From positions 44,185,937 through 44,249,936 of the forward strand of contig NC_071334.1 in NCBI RefSeq assembly GCF_027744825.2: a DNA stretch of 64,000 nucleotides, written 5' to 3'. A program made the position numbers and the translations under genes. Below, piece by piece: positions 11,608 to 23,883 of this stretch (position 1 is the first letter of the stretch; every line of letters begins with the position of its first letter). This stretch comes from Synchiropus splendidus (lineage: Eukaryota > Chordata > Actinopteri > Syngnathiformes > Callionymidae). Below the pieces are notes generated by a model. It was not told where the DNA came from. It made no database searches and was given only the letters and a program-made list of their open reading frames with translations.

Positions 11608-12483
11608 ATCCTCAAACTCGAGCAAGAAATTGAGCAAAGCTTCATTGATCTTCACCTGTTACTGAAGAGGACTGAAGAAGCTGATCATCTGAGGAAGAGG
11701 ACTGCAGAAGCTCGCCATCTACAGGAAGGAGGAGCCAGTGAACATCGCCGTCTACAGGAAGGAGGAGCCAGTGAACATCGCCGTCTACAGGAAGGAGGAG
11801 CCAGTGAACATCGCCGTCTACGAGAAGGAGGGGCCAGTGAACAGATGGCTACAACTTGCCACCCAGTGGAGATGAAGAGGCGGACCACAGAAGGTGATGG
11901 CCACCTGCTGGAAGGACGGACCAGTGAACAAAGGATGACTGCTGCTCGCCACCTAGTGGAAAGGAGGACCGTGGGACAGCGGATGTCAGCAGGTCGCCTG
12001 CTCTTGGAGGAGACCAGTGGAGTACATAGGCTGACCAAAGATCACCATCAGTTGGATGGGATGACCAAGGAACATCATTGTCCAGATGGCTCCAGTACTC
12101 TGCAACATCGTCTCGAGGGGCCCATGATGTCAACTCCAGCCAGAGTGCAACATTTGGTGTCACTGAGGTCGACCGTCAAGCTACCCAAGTACAATGGTAC
12201 GGCACCACTAGCACCATACCTCGCCCAGGTCCAGATTCCAGTACAGCATAACGGCTGGAGTAATGACGAAGCGGCCACCCACTTGGCCCTAGCCTTGGAA
12301 GGGAAGGCAACACAAGTCCTCCTCGATCTTTCCCCAGTGGAACAATGTGACTTCTACGTCCTAACTACAGCACTCCAGCGGCGGTTCGGACAACGGCGGT
12401 TTGCTGACCAGAACAGGGAGCTGCTAGCGAGTCTCCGAAGGCAACAAGGGGAGAGTCTTCCAACAAGGTTATCCACGTTTTGA
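11608..12483 (+). pseudogene. gag-like ORF of the LTR retrotransposon
   Basis: The frame is open from 11608 (after a TAA at 11605-11607) to the stop following 12483; the first ATG is at 11845. The first third is charged and repetitive, with an 11-residue unit LQEGGASEHRR repeated. The last 110 residues, from about KLPKYNGTAPL onward, look like a retrotransposon Gag: ALEGKATQVLLDL, then LTTALQRRFGQ and LLASLRRQQGESL. The usual C-terminal zinc knuckle (CCHC) is not seen before the stop, so the protein is probably truncated. Confidence 0.7.
11725..11847 (+). repeat. 33-bp in-frame tandem repeat inside gag
   Basis: Units start at 11725, 11758 and 11791, with a partial fourth at 11824. The unit is 33 bp, so each adds 11 residues without shifting the frame. 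The copies are nearly identical, pointing to recent slippage or unequal exchange. Confidence 0.9.
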
Positions 12484-12599
12484 CGCTGCTGCCCAAGAAG
12501 AGCTAGCCCTGCTGCATTCCTACAAGGACTCAGTCCAGAGAAATTACGGCAGCATGTTCGCCTCACTATGCCCCAGTCCATCGGTGATGCAGTGGTGTA

Positions 12600-12926
12600 A
12601 TGAGGGAGCCACCACTCCAGCTTTCCCCCCCGCTCCAAGGCAGCTGTACGTTGGTAGGTCGTTGTGGCCACACAAAAGGACTGTACCTGAACTGCCAACT
12701 TGATGGACAACTCTGCCAAGCCCTGATAGACACAGCATCCACCATCTCCATAGTACGGCCAGGTACTCTTCCAGACAACACAAACAAACAAACCACATGG
12801 GCCCCAACCAGCACCCAGCTGATGACAGTAACAGGAGAAAAAGTTGGCATGGAGGGGAAGAAAGTGTTAACTGTTCGAGCAGGAGACCAAGAGTTGGTGC
12901 ACGAGTTCTGCCAGTGCCACAGGTGA
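12600..12926 (+). pseudogene. Retropepsin-like protease fragment
   Basis: The frame contains LIDTASTISIVRPGTLP, resembling the LIDTGAxxSxV active-site region of retrotransposon aspartic proteases. Here the catalytic triplet Asp-Thr-Gly is Asp-Thr-Ala, so the glycine is changed. The domain ends at a stop at 12925-12927, and the following reverse transcriptase is missing altogether. Confidence 0.65.
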
Positions 12927-12945
12927 CAAGGATGGGCAGCTTTCA

Positions 12946-13428
12946 TTGACCTCAGAGCAGCTGAGGCAACACCAGCGGGCTGACGCTACCTTGGCCATGG
13001 TGAAGTGCTGGCTTGAAGCAGGACGGCGTCCGAGATGGGCAGAGGTGTCTGCCCTTGGAGCTGAGGTGAAAGCGTATCACTCCCAATGGGGCAACTTTGA
13101 CGTCCACGATGGTGTGATGTATCGGAGATGGCAGGCGTCAGGGAGAGGGAAGGACCTCCTTCAGTTGTTGGTGCCCCGAGCCTTACGTCCCAACGTTCTT
13201 CAAGGTGTCCATGGCTTGGTGAGGGCAGGACACTATGGGAATGCGAAGACTCTCCAGCGACTGCAGGACCGGTTTTACTGGCCAAGCTGTAGACAGGATG
13301 TTGAACTATATGTACACTGCTGTGACGCCTGCACTGCCCAGAATTGCGTATGCAATTCCAGATCAGAGTGCTGGCACCACAGCAGAAAAGTTGGTGGAGG
13401 AGATGTTTTCTCGGTTTGGAGTTCCTGA
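12946..13428 (+). pseudogene. Integrase N-terminal zinc-binding domain (H2C2) fragment
   Basis: The frame shows a linker (SEQLRQHQRADATLAMVK) followed by VHGLVRAGHYGNAKTLQRL, FYWP and CCDACTAQ. This is the His-His-Cys-Cys zinc-binding pattern of Ty3/gypsy integrases. After CTAQ the frame no longer matches integrase: the start of the catalytic core, with its first Asp, is deleted and the frame shifts. Confidence 0.75.
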
Positions 13429-14251
13429 GGAGCTTCACAGCGACCAGGGACGGAACTTCGAGTCACAGGTCTTTGGAGAGGTCTGCAGGCAGCTTGGGGT
13501 GAGGAAGACGAGAACAACCCCACTTCACCCCCAGAGTGACGGCCTCAATTGTACCCTGGCTACACAGCTTGCTATTCTGACCAGTCCGCAGCAGAGGGAC
13601 TGGGATCATCACCTGCCGCTCGTCCTGTGGTCCTACAGATCTGCTGTGCAGGAGTCCAGTCGGTGTACACCTGCTGCTCTTATGTTTGGGAGGGAGCTTC
13701 AGACGCCAGTGGACTTAATCTTTGGTGCCCCCCCTGAACCTGAAATCGCTGGGGGGAAAGAGATGGACTATCTCTGCAGATTGAGGGAGAGCCTGCGGGT
13801 AGTACATGACTATACCTGTCAAGCCCAAGACAACTCGGGTGCTCGACAGGAAAGGGCTTATGACACCCGCTGCAGAGAACGAGCCTTCCAACCGGGAGAA
13901 AAGGTGTGGGTGTATTGCCCTGTTCGAAAGAAGGGAATGTCCCCCAAACTGCGCAGCCACTGGCAGGGTCCTGATGAAGTCATAGGGCGCTTATCTGAAG
14001 TGGTGTACCGGGTGCGGATACCAGGAAAAGGGCGAATGGTGGTGTTGCACGAGGACAGACTGTCGTCATACCGGCCCCTTTGCACTCCTGCTGGTGAGCA
14101 AAGCAGTGACAGCAGTACCCCGGGGCCCTGTCAACGTGACTCACCATCTGCTAGGGTCAATGTCGGTCTGAGGCGACCGAACCGCCAACGACGACGGCCT
14201 GGACATCTAAAAGATTTTGTGTTGGATGATGGGGTCGCCGAGGACGTCTGA
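13235..14251 (+). pseudogene. Integrase catalytic core and C-terminal domain, incomplete
   Basis: Genuine integrase similarity begins near 13340 (AYAIPDQSAGTTAEKLVEE). HSDQGRNFES carries the second catalytic Asp. TTPLHPQSDGLNCTLATQ is where the catalytic Glu should follow in an ER-N pattern. Here about four residues are missing, so Glu is absent. The C-terminal part has a chromodomain-less SH3-like region: FQPGEKVWVY, then LRSHWQGPDEVIGRLSEV and VVLHEDRLSSY. The first catalytic Asp is deleted upstream. The integrase is therefore inactive. Confidence 0.8.
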
Positions 14252-14269
14252 CCCTTCAGGTGGGGGCTA

Positions 14270-14476
14270 TGTAGCGACTGAGAGGTGGACTACCCATGTT
14301 GCATTAGGTGGTTTTCAGATGTTGGGGCACCATAATTCAAGTGGCTGTTGTGTTTTATGCCTTCTCTGTGTTCACTGTTTGCTGCAGTTCGGTTGCTTTC
14401 AATAAGTAGCATCTGTGAGTTCCTACACATGCAGAAAGACGACCCATTGTGTCATCTCTGACCACTGCTTGCTCCA
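14270..14476 (+). repeat. 3' LTR, 207 bp
   Basis: It begins TGTAGCGACTGAGAGG and ends GCTTGCTCCA, the TG...CA form of LTRs. The polypurine tract precedes it and ATAT follows it. It retains the middle portion that the 5' LTR has lost. Confidence 0.75.
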
Positions 14477-14747
14477 ATATATTCATATATAACATCGTAT
14501 ATATTGTTTATGGCACAAAGTGAGGGAAATTTGCTGCAACTAGTACACGATAATTAACGGTCAAATCTGAAAGGAACCCGGGAATTTGACGTGAAGCGCG
14601 CGACTTAAACCTGTAGTCATGATAGTCACCACTAGAGGGAGGCAAAGTAGAATCTTTGCGGTGAAGCGAAGACCTTTCGAGCAGAATTGAAGTAAGAACC
14701 AATCATTTAAGGAGGCGAAACAACTGTAATTTGAGCGTCACGCGTGT

Positions 14748-14945
14748 TTGCACAATTCTCCCTTTACATTATTATTTTTTTGTTCAGTTGATCTCCGGGT
14801 TCGATTCGTCTTAGACCGTGTAGATGACACCATTTCAGAGCATGACTCACTGCCGCATTTGGAAATGTTAGAACTGGACGCGGGTTATTGTATTTCATCA
14901 CCCGACTCACATTGTGGATCAGATGATCTCGGTGGTGACGACTGA
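14748..14945 (+). other. Unrecognised short acidic ORF
   Basis: A 65-residue open frame with a strongly acidic C-terminal half (RVDDTISEHDSLPHLEMLEL, later GSDDLGGDD). It sits just downstream of the LTR element. Acidic N-termini of this kind occur in some DNA-transposase genes, but no diagnostic motif is present. I cannot say that it is expressed. Confidence 0.2.
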
Positions 14946-15595
14946 TCCTGCGGAGGGTTTGTTCTATTTAAACTATTTTAATGCACGGAGGGCTCCAGAT
15001 GACTGGGGCACATTCTGTGAGTGAGAACTCCACCACATCTGACCGTGAACAGGAGCCCGAAGGTGATGGACCTGGTCCAAACATGCGCCCAGTTATTCAC
15101 ATACACGCCCCTCATCTCTCTCTCCGACCACACGTGAAGGGTCTCGTTTCAAGAGTAAATTATTGTTGGGTACTTTGGCTGCATCGCCGAAGAGTTGAGT
15201 TCGGAAAATAAAAATAAAATACACCGATCGTTCACAGCTTTCTCACACAGTTATAATGCGGTTGCTGCCACCCAGTGGATGATTGGGCACATTACAACGC
15301 GAGTTTCAACACTACAGGACGCTGCTGCTGTGTCTCTTCGGACTCAGGTTACGGACGTTGACAAAACAAGACGATGGGGAATATTGCACTTCTGGAATGG
15401 TGGCCAAATGAATCAGTTTTATCGACAAAATGTAAGAGTTGTGAATGAAAAATCTCATCGCGATTTAAATGTGTCAGTCAGTTTTATTACTGAGTAATAG
15501 CCTGAGACTTGCAGAGACATCAGGCCACATTTTTGTGTTTATATATATAGACAATGTCTTTGTGTTAAGAGTTTTCCATATTAATTCCTTGAAGA

Positions 15596-15780
15596 GAAGC
15601 TGTTTGTTTATCACTGTCGTTTCCCCGTCGTTCAGGAAATACACAGAGAAAATGTATGGCAGTATATTATTATTATTATTATTATTATTATATTCAATTT
15701 TTAGCAACCCAGTGCTATGCTAAGCTGTTTGTTTATCACATTGCTCAGTAAATACACAGAGAAAACATATGATAGTATAA

Positions 15781-15814
<34 letters not shown>

Positions 15815-15834
15815 GTTATTATTATTATTATTAT

Positions 15835-15883
<49 letters not shown>

Positions 15884-15925
15884 TGTTATTATTATTATAT
15901 TTCATTTTTGGCAACCCAATTTAAC
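15596..15925. repeat. Diverged tandem duplication with expanded (ATT)n blocks
   Basis: AAGCTGTTTGTTTATCAC...TACACAGAGAAAA followed by an ATT tract occurs twice, starting near 15597 and 15721. The ATT tracts are at about 15665-15692 and 15779-15898. The second block turns into AAT, then (ATGATA), then back to ATT, so it is partly self-complementary. Confidence 0.85.
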
Positions 15926-18185
15926 TGTTCCACAGCCTGGATTATGGCGTACAAAGAGGCACATCTGTACAGCGATAATGAGCGAGTAATTATCATCAGT
16001 AAACAGTTAAACAAGTGTAAGAATTTGCACAACCTGTCCAGGAGCTACTTCTTCTTCCAATCTGTTAAAAAAAAGTAAAATATTTTGGGCTGTTAAGAAG
16101 CAGTTTGTAGGTGGTCTTGCCAAGGTAGTAAATATTGTTCTGACACGTGTGACCACTCGAGTGCAGGTGACCTCTGACCTCTGGCAGCTCATGCGCACAC
16201 CTGGACTCGGGGTCTTTTTTATTTTGTTTCACCTCCGGCAGTCAGGATCACAGTTCCATCGTGCACTCTTCAGGGTGGGCAAAGCACAGATGAAAAGAAA
16301 AGATCTTTCTTCTTTCATTCCAAGATTTTCACAGTAGCAACCAACATACTGATAAAAACCAAATAAATGTGAGAAACCTCCACTGTGACTCTCAAATGGC
16401 TGTCAGGTCCCATCAGTCATGCAATATATGATTAATGTGTAAGAGCACGTCCTTATTAGTGTTTTCATTTTAGGTCTCTTAAAATAGGGCTAAGTCTCTC
16501 TGTCTCTCTTAGATTTAAGTCTCGACTTTGGGACCACTAACAGGACCCAGCTGAGGATCTGAGGTCCTGGCTGCTCAGCGATGCTGCTCTGTAATCCGGG
16601 GCCAGATTCTAATGTGGACAAGAAGAATGTAAAAAGCCGTTTCTATTTTGAAGTTTCAACAACCAGCTGTGACCGACACCAACATCCTCCACCATCAGGA
16701 TTTGACATGCAAATGACTGTAGTTCCAGAAAGGTCAAAGGTATGAAGAGAATTCAAACCCCATCTGAAAGAAGAGACCTTCAAGAGAACGCTCATTGAAC
16801 TGTATGAACGCTAGCCCCCCGGCACTTCTGCAGTAGGACCACTTCAACACAGTGTAGAAGGCCGGGAAAAAACTGCCAAATGGCAGAAAAACTGAGCACT
16901 AAAAAGGGCAGGGTGAAAGTCTGTCTGCGTAGAAATATCAAATAGTCCACATGGATCCTCACCTGTTGCCTTTTTTTGTCTTAATCCTGATATAGAAAAT
17001 GTAACTTGTAAAAAGAGACAACAATTATGAGCTCTTGGTTTCTTTTTTAATAATCAAAATAAACCCAGGCAACATGTATAGAAGCAGTAATAGAAAAGTA
17101 ATAACTAATATGAGAAAACTATTCTGGCGCCTGCAATTGCCTCTTTATTGAGCTCAGTGTCCATGACAACAAAAGTAACCTTCATGGAGGGATTTCGAGC
17201 TGCGAGCCACACACGGTGCCACTGATAAATGGTCGCACATTAAAGGCGACGAAAGATGCATCGATATAAAAACCTCATCCAGGTGTGGTTGTCAGCCACA
17301 GATCGAGCAGGTGTACCACTGTACCGGTCTACATCAGCTGCATCCATTCAGCACCAGCACCTCCCTGCCAATCCACCACAGCAAGCGGACACCTTTGATC
17401 AGCTTTATCCCTCACTTTAGTAGTGTTCAAAAAAGATACATGTGGAACAATAGCCCCAAACGTGAGTCAGTCCCAGCAGCGAGCCCACTCTCTTCTTCAT
17501 TATCTGCCCTCCATTCTTCCCTTGTCCCGCTGCAGTTTGGGACAATAGCACGCGGGCGGACAGGGTGGAGGCGCATGACAAGCCTGGTAACATGATGACA
17601 CACCAAAGGCCAGGTGAGTAAAATCCCCCTCCCCAGTGGGGCATGTGTCACCATGCTGCCATGTCTCAAGCCTTTTTTGTGGTCTGGTGCCTCTCTGCTG
17701 TGGCCCTCTGGCCCGCGGGCCACAACGATAGAGAGCCCATCTGCTGCCGAGACCCCGCTCTCTCTCCGTCTGAGCCCATCCCTCACAGCAGTTCGCCCCT
17801 TTGTCACATGCGCCGATCTCCTTTCAGTTTTGACACCTCTTTGTTTTACACTCGCAGCAAACATTCTTCTCCTCTCAGATGTGAGACGGAAATATGATCA
17901 ACCTCTCTCATCTCTGAGTGAAAGTTTCAGAAACTGCTGAAGCGCCGGGATTTGACAATTTGCTGTCCATATTTTAAGAGAGTAAAAAAACAAAACTGGC
18001 TTCATGTTTAATGTCTTTGAAATGACTTCTTAAGGTTGCGATTTTTTTTGTTGGCTGTTGCTGAAACTTAGAGAAAATGTGTTAAGAAAATAAATGAAAC
18101 CAGTTATATTTACAGACGATGATGGGGAAATTAATTTACCACCCAACAAACTTGACTTCCTTTTGGATGACCTCTGTTTCTTTCA

Positions 18186-18258
18186 CTATTATTATTATTA
18201 TTATTATTATCAATACTATTGTTGTTGTTTTTGTTGTTAATAATAATAATAATAATAA
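18186..18258. repeat. (ATT)n and (AAT)n microsatellite pair
   Basis: A run of ATT units (about 18186-18210), then a short TTG-rich stretch, then AAT units (about 18238-18258). The two runs are complementary and could form a stem. Confidence 0.8.
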
Positions 18259-21200
18259 GAGAAGGATGATCTGATTTAGTTTAATAAATCTTAAAACTTG
18301 ATTAATGGATTAAAGAACTTTTTTGTTGTCTGCCCTTCTTTATTTTTAGGAACCTTTATAAAAAGAAAAGTAGTTTACGTATATATATATATATATATGT
18401 ATAATTTATGTATTTTATACAATATTTCTGTTATTGTTTATGCAATTTCGGTCAATAAAAATGACTTATATAATAAAATAAAAAATAATAATGAACGATT
18501 ACAAAAAATCATTTGTTGTCTGCCCTTCTATAAAAAGAAAAATATTTCACATTTAAAAAACAAAAAAAAAGGTCAATAAAATGACTTAAAAACAGGGACA
18601 AGGTTGTCACAGAGTCATTTTGTTTACTCCACTCCAAGCCGGCGAACACAGTGCGTCCTCTGTGCACTGGTGAGTGTGTCAGAGGTGAGTAATCGACCCG
18701 ATTTTGCATTTATCTGATCTGTTTATGTCAGTCTTTGTGGGTCCACACAGTCGTGCGTCTCCATATCTGCCACGTCCATTCATGGAACTGTTGTCCCTCC
18801 ACAGTGATCTCAGCTGTCTCAGTGTGTCATCCAAGTTGCTGCTGATTCTACACTCAAACTTGCACATGCCAATTGTTAGTAACCTGAACCCACGCAGCAT
18901 CCTAACCTGCTGCGCCATCGCCTGTCACAGGTCAAAAGACAGCTGGAGTTCTCTTTGGCCTCAAACTAGGAGCGCGTCTTTGAACTGGAGATCGATGTGA
19001 AGACACAAATTCCTCGAAGATTCGCACTTAAATCTTAAAGTGTGTCAGTTTAAGAGCACAGGGCGAGAACATGCTATCGCTACATTCAACTGCATTTAAA
19101 GCACTGGCTGAAAATAAGACAAAAACAATCCAAATTATTTTGTGCAGCTATAAGTCATTTTAGCGTGTTGAAGTTTGTGCATGTCAAAAAGAATCAATAT
19201 CTGTTTCAATATTTACTTTTTTTTATTTACAATATGCTTTACAACATATCGATATGGTTGATGTGGAGCCGAGGCTGTCACTCTCCTTTTTTTTGACTGT
19301 CAACTGTCAAAAAAACTGTCAAACACACAAAGGGCATTAACCTCTCTCAAATCCAATGACCTCCTTCCAAACACTGTTCTGGGAGCACTCTGAAAGAGCG
19401 AGGCCAAAAACAAGCCTGAGGCCACTCATGCCGACACCTGAGCTGTGACTTGCAGACCTGCGAGGCACTTCAGTGAACGGACTGACTCAAAACAACCGGC
19501 GAGAATAACTTCCATGGTGACGTCCGAATACACCCGCCTGCAGTATCACCACGAACGTTGACGATAAGACACGCGTGACAAGGGGCTGTCTGTCACCTTG
19601 GCCAGACCAGACACAGCAGAATCCAGATGTGTTAAACACAGGACTAACATTTATGTTCCTTCCTGACACTGACCATTTAAGCCACTGGCTACAACTGTTG
19701 CACGGTGGGACTTGTAGTATGAGGAGCGGCTGACCTTTTTACATCTGCATTACATACTGCAGTGATTTCTCAGATGAAAACTGCAATGAAACATATTGTT
19801 CCTGATGTGGCCTTTAAACACGTTTTCAAGACATACTAAACAAACATTAATTTATTTCTTGATCGGGTCAGAACCTGTCAGTGAATACCAGACCTGTTGA
19901 GGATCACTGCTTTCAAGTACCTGGGGATGGAATCATACTCACCGATGTCAGGTGAGTTGTTTTGTGCTATTACTTTCTTTCTTTTTAGCTTCATTGAGCT
20001 ACATTGAGAGCCATTTACTTAGTGAAGTATGACATCTCAGTTTAACATCTCAGCTGCACTCACTGATGTTGTACGGGTCTGGAGTCGTGCTTGCAGGGAC
20101 AGTGTTAGCAAGTACTTCCCCAATACTTACACATAAAATAGACCAACAACTTATTTGGCAACACAGCGACAGCTCGAGACACTTTAAACCAGGTCGGAAG
20201 TCCAAAAAGGATGGGCGTTACATTTGAGCCACAGAACCAATAGTGATGGCTTTGGAAGTCCAGGTTCTCATCCCCTCCACACCTTGGAGAGCTGATCTGA
20301 TTACGGAGGGATTATACCAAATTATCTCCTTGTAAACTCGGCTCCTGTTTCGCCCGTCAGACGCTTGTTGTGATCTATTAATGAAACAAAGTTCAAGGTT
20401 GCAACCCACACGTCTTTTGAACTTCCACGTTGTCAAGAGTGGAGGCAGAGAAGCGGATGTGAATGAACTTCCTCTTCGGCTTGGCTGTCAATCATCTTGC
20501 ATCGCCCCGCAGGAGTTCCAGATTTTACTTTATTCATAAGCTTCTGCACGTAACTCCCTCTGCACTGACGTTTGTAGGTTGGACAGGAAGTCATCCCAAC
20601 TAGACGTCTTCAAATTGAATTTGCTAAACAGTCAGAGCAGACCACAGATAAAGCGTTGATCTCAGTGGGACTCTATGGCGGAATGTTTCTTATGCGAAGT
20701 CATCGCAAAACTACGAGAGGAATGGAATTGAAGAATACTTTTTAAATCTGTCTTTGCTATTTGAACTCTAAAAATAAATCATGAGCTACTTTATAGGTTT
20801 GAATTTTATCTCTCTCCCTATTATATTTACAATGAAACGTCAAATTAAATAAATATGAAGAAAAAAGCAGAGTAAAAAAGCCACGTAAAATTGATTTCAT
20901 ATCATATTTGCATGTTTACTTACTCACCACTTCAAATGATTGTGGTTTATATAGACAATCTTTATATAAAACAAGACAATATATAATCAAAACAAGTACA
21001 TGACATATATGGCATAATTCCAGTATATTGTCAAAATTTAGGATAAATTCTAGGATACATGTTTCATCTGTCATTTAATTCTAACAGTCACAGTTGTAAT
21101 GCGGCCACCCCTGTTAGAGATGTTTGTTGAAGCACATTGTAAGGAACCTTTGTGTTTCTTTTTCTAGTGTTGCTCCGCTCTTTTTCTATGGAAAAAAGGA

Positions 21201-23125
21201 CGCAGCCTGTAGCTGAGGTGGCAGCGACATGAATGTCGTGGCCAGTACTGTGCCATGAAGAGAGAAACATTTTGAACCCACGCAAAAGTCAGAAAGGAAA
21301 TGCAGGATAGGACCACGTCCAACATTTGAACTTACAAGTTGTCGAGTTTTGTTTGCTGCACTTTTCAATCTTTTCATTCAGATTTGAATTTGAATCACTC
21401 AACTGTGAGTAATGAAGCACAAATTGATGAATAGCATTTGCAACTACAGTACAGTTCTCCCAGGCCCACACTCATGTACTATACGTTATTGATCTGAGAG
21501 AGCACTGTTCATAAATGTCTTATATCAGTGAGAAGCTGGATAGTCTATCAAAATTAGTCTTTTTATCTCACCCCCAAAAAATGTTTTTGGGGGTCATAAA
21601 AATTGTGGAACTGTGTGTGTGTGAGAGAGAATCATAAATACACACAAGCATGAGTATAAAGTGCTGTTGATAGTGATATAAATGGTCAGTTCATGAGGTG
21701 AAGGATAAAGCTCTGTTATCAATGCAAGTGCGCTCCACAAGCTCAAACAGCACAAGCCAAAGTACGGTCACAGAAGAACTTGTCATATTGTCAGCTTAAA
21801 CACGTCTAGAACGCGTCACAGATTTGACAGAAGAGTCGTGCATCAAGGGGACTGAAGCAACTTCCAAGTCAGCTGAGCGCCGTAATATCCAGTGGTTATT
21901 CCCGCAGGAGTGAATCATGCGTGCGTGTGCCCATGCGTGTTGTTCTCACAGCTCCACGTGTGTGAGTGTGAATGTGTATGTGTGTCACAGTGTATTTATG
22001 TAAGTGGACGACATAAATACATCAAGGAGAACACACAGCTGTCTGGGGCCGTGACTACTTCAAGAGCCGATACCGGAGCATTTCAATTGAATATTGTCCG
22101 GCGGCAGTTCACCGCTGAGTCACTTGGCATTTGTTTTTACACTGAAACCGCGACATTTTTGAGTCGTGTGCGATTTGCTGGGGCTTCTTTGCTGTGCCGC
22201 TGGATGGTTGGAGTCAAAGAGACCTGCTCTGATCTCCTCACATACCAGGCGGGATTAGAACGGGGAACCGGAGTCGAAACAGGATCCCACCCTCTCTGCT
22301 ATCACTCCCTAAGCCTGCCTCTCATTCCTGAAGACATCCTTAACACTTCCTTCTCCAATTAGTGTGACCTTCTTTCACTGAGGACGAGACAAGCTTTGTG
22401 AAAACCGGGAACAGGCTTCCCGCGGATAAAGAGTGGAGGGTTCTCAGAAGCGCTGCGAGTGATGAAAGTGGGCCCAGGAACTTTGGTGTTTGTCATGTGG
22501 ACTGGCAAATGGAAGCGGCTCCTCCTTGTGGCGATTAGAACATGGGTGTTTATTTAGTAACAGTAACAGGAGGCTCCCGCGGACGCTCTTTGAATTCTCC
22601 AAACCGTAAAGCCAGCAGAGTCTGGTGATGTGTCACACCGCGGAGGACGCTTGGTGTAGCATGTGTCTCATCTTAGATGAGGGACGCCACATCCAGCTGT
22701 CCGCTGTCTGGGCCCAGAGCCATGACAGGTAGACACCAGCGGGCAGTCAAGGGCGGGTGAGGATGGTTCGTGTGCCGTACACCGTACAGGTGAACTGCAA
22801 AGCCACGGTGTGTGACTTTCCCTGACATTTCGAGGTGAATTGCACACTACCTTATATACGCCTCACTCTCCGTATAAGGACCTCATTCAGTCTTAACAAT
22901 GACATGCAAACTGACAAACTGTGGTAACATCCGACTCACGACCCACTTGACTTACGTCCACCCGTACTCACGACCACGGCCAGCAGATGCTTTTTTTTTT
23001 AATTCAATGTCTGGCACCGCAGCACGTAGCAGCCAACACAGTATCCAGCATCTCACTCTCACACAGCGATCTACCACTACCGTAGTACCTATAACCCTCG
23101 CGTCAGCTATTTTGAATTACGTCCA

Positions 23126-23530
23126 ATCTGCCTTACGACCGATTGGTCGAAATCAATCCCGGTTCCGATCGTTACTTGTATACCGTAATTTGCAGACTAT
23201 GAGCCGCTACTTTTTTCTCCCGGTCTGAGCCCAGTGGCTTATACAACAGCACGGCTACTATATGGATTTTTACAGGGTCAAATCAGATTAAATCAGATGC
23301 TTTTTATTCACCCTTAAAGCGCTCAAAATGCGCTGTTTTCGCCCGCGTGTCCGCAGCAGAATTGATCTCCTGGAGGTCTAGAATCGAGAAGCAGCCACTG
23401 AGGCCGACAGTGGTGTCGGAACTTTGGGCACACGGACGAAAACAACACATTTTGAGGGCTTTAATGTGAATAAAAGATGTGAGACACAGTCTCCAGACAA
23501 AGTGCGTTAGGCTCAAAAGTCCGGCGTGAA
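23126..23530. repeat. Foldback DNA repeat with terminal GACTATGAGCCGC motif
   Basis: It includes CTTACGACCGATTGGTCG, TACCGTAATTTGCAGACTATG and a long imperfect inverted repeat. AAAGCGCTCAAAATG near 23317-23331 is mirrored by CATTTTGAGGGCTTT near 23449-23463, with flanking ATTCAC/GTGAAT also paired. A diverged relative lies at about 40975-41335, and the first motif recurs at 41891-41908. This looks like a non-autonomous DNA transposon, class unassigned. Confidence 0.5.
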
Positions 23531-23846
23531 CACAAGCGAGTCGGGTTTTGGCCGCTGTCTTGATCCCGGCTGGAGAGCTGCACCTTGTCTATTGAGACAG
23601 CAGCGTGGATAAATCATGACGCTCCGTATTACGCAGCTTGTTTCGGCTATTTCCTCACTCTCGATGCTGGACCCTGTTTTCAAAACTACTTTTGAAAAGC
23701 GTCATCTAAATATTAAATATCAAAATAGCTTTTCTATAATTTTCAAAGCAGATTTTGCTTAAGGTTTTAAGCTCCTGAGTACAGATAGTGCCTTTAGGTG
23801 TGACTTATCTCATGGTGATTCCATGGACAACTGTCTACAAAGTCAA

Positions 23847-23883
23847 GTAACGTATTCACAGCGGATTCCTGTGAATACGTTAC
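23847..23883. repeat. Perfect inverted repeat, 15-bp arms, 7-nt loop
   Basis: GTAACGTATTCACAG at 23847-23861 is followed by CGGATTC and the exact reverse complement at 23869-23883. It directly abuts a fragment shared with the repeats at 1290-1400 and 40440-40560. Confidence 0.9.

Larger units (their letters stand above)
11511..14480 (+). mobile_element. Degenerate Ty3/gypsy-type LTR retrotransposon, internally deleted
   Basis: Body 11515-14476. It runs from a shortened 5' LTR (11515-11569) through gag, a protease-like region and integrase to a 207-bp 3' LTR (14270-14476). ATAT flanks both ends, a probable target duplication. The polypurine tract AGGTGGGGGCTA abuts the 3' LTR. Reverse transcriptase and RNase H are missing: the sequence passes from the protease region directly to the integrase zinc-binding domain around 12926-12946. 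Frame breaks occur at least three times. The element cannot move on its own. Gene order with integrase last in pol is that of Ty3/gypsy elements. Confidence 0.85.

Noticed and set aside
11685..12278. Minus-strand ORFs with repeats SLAPPSCRRRC
   Set aside because: They are the antisense shadow of the 33-bp repeats in the gag frame and have no independent support.
22800..23230. 109-codon plus-strand ORF near 22899
   Set aside because: Low-complexity and compositionally ordinary. It overlaps the foldback repeat and has no recognisable domain.
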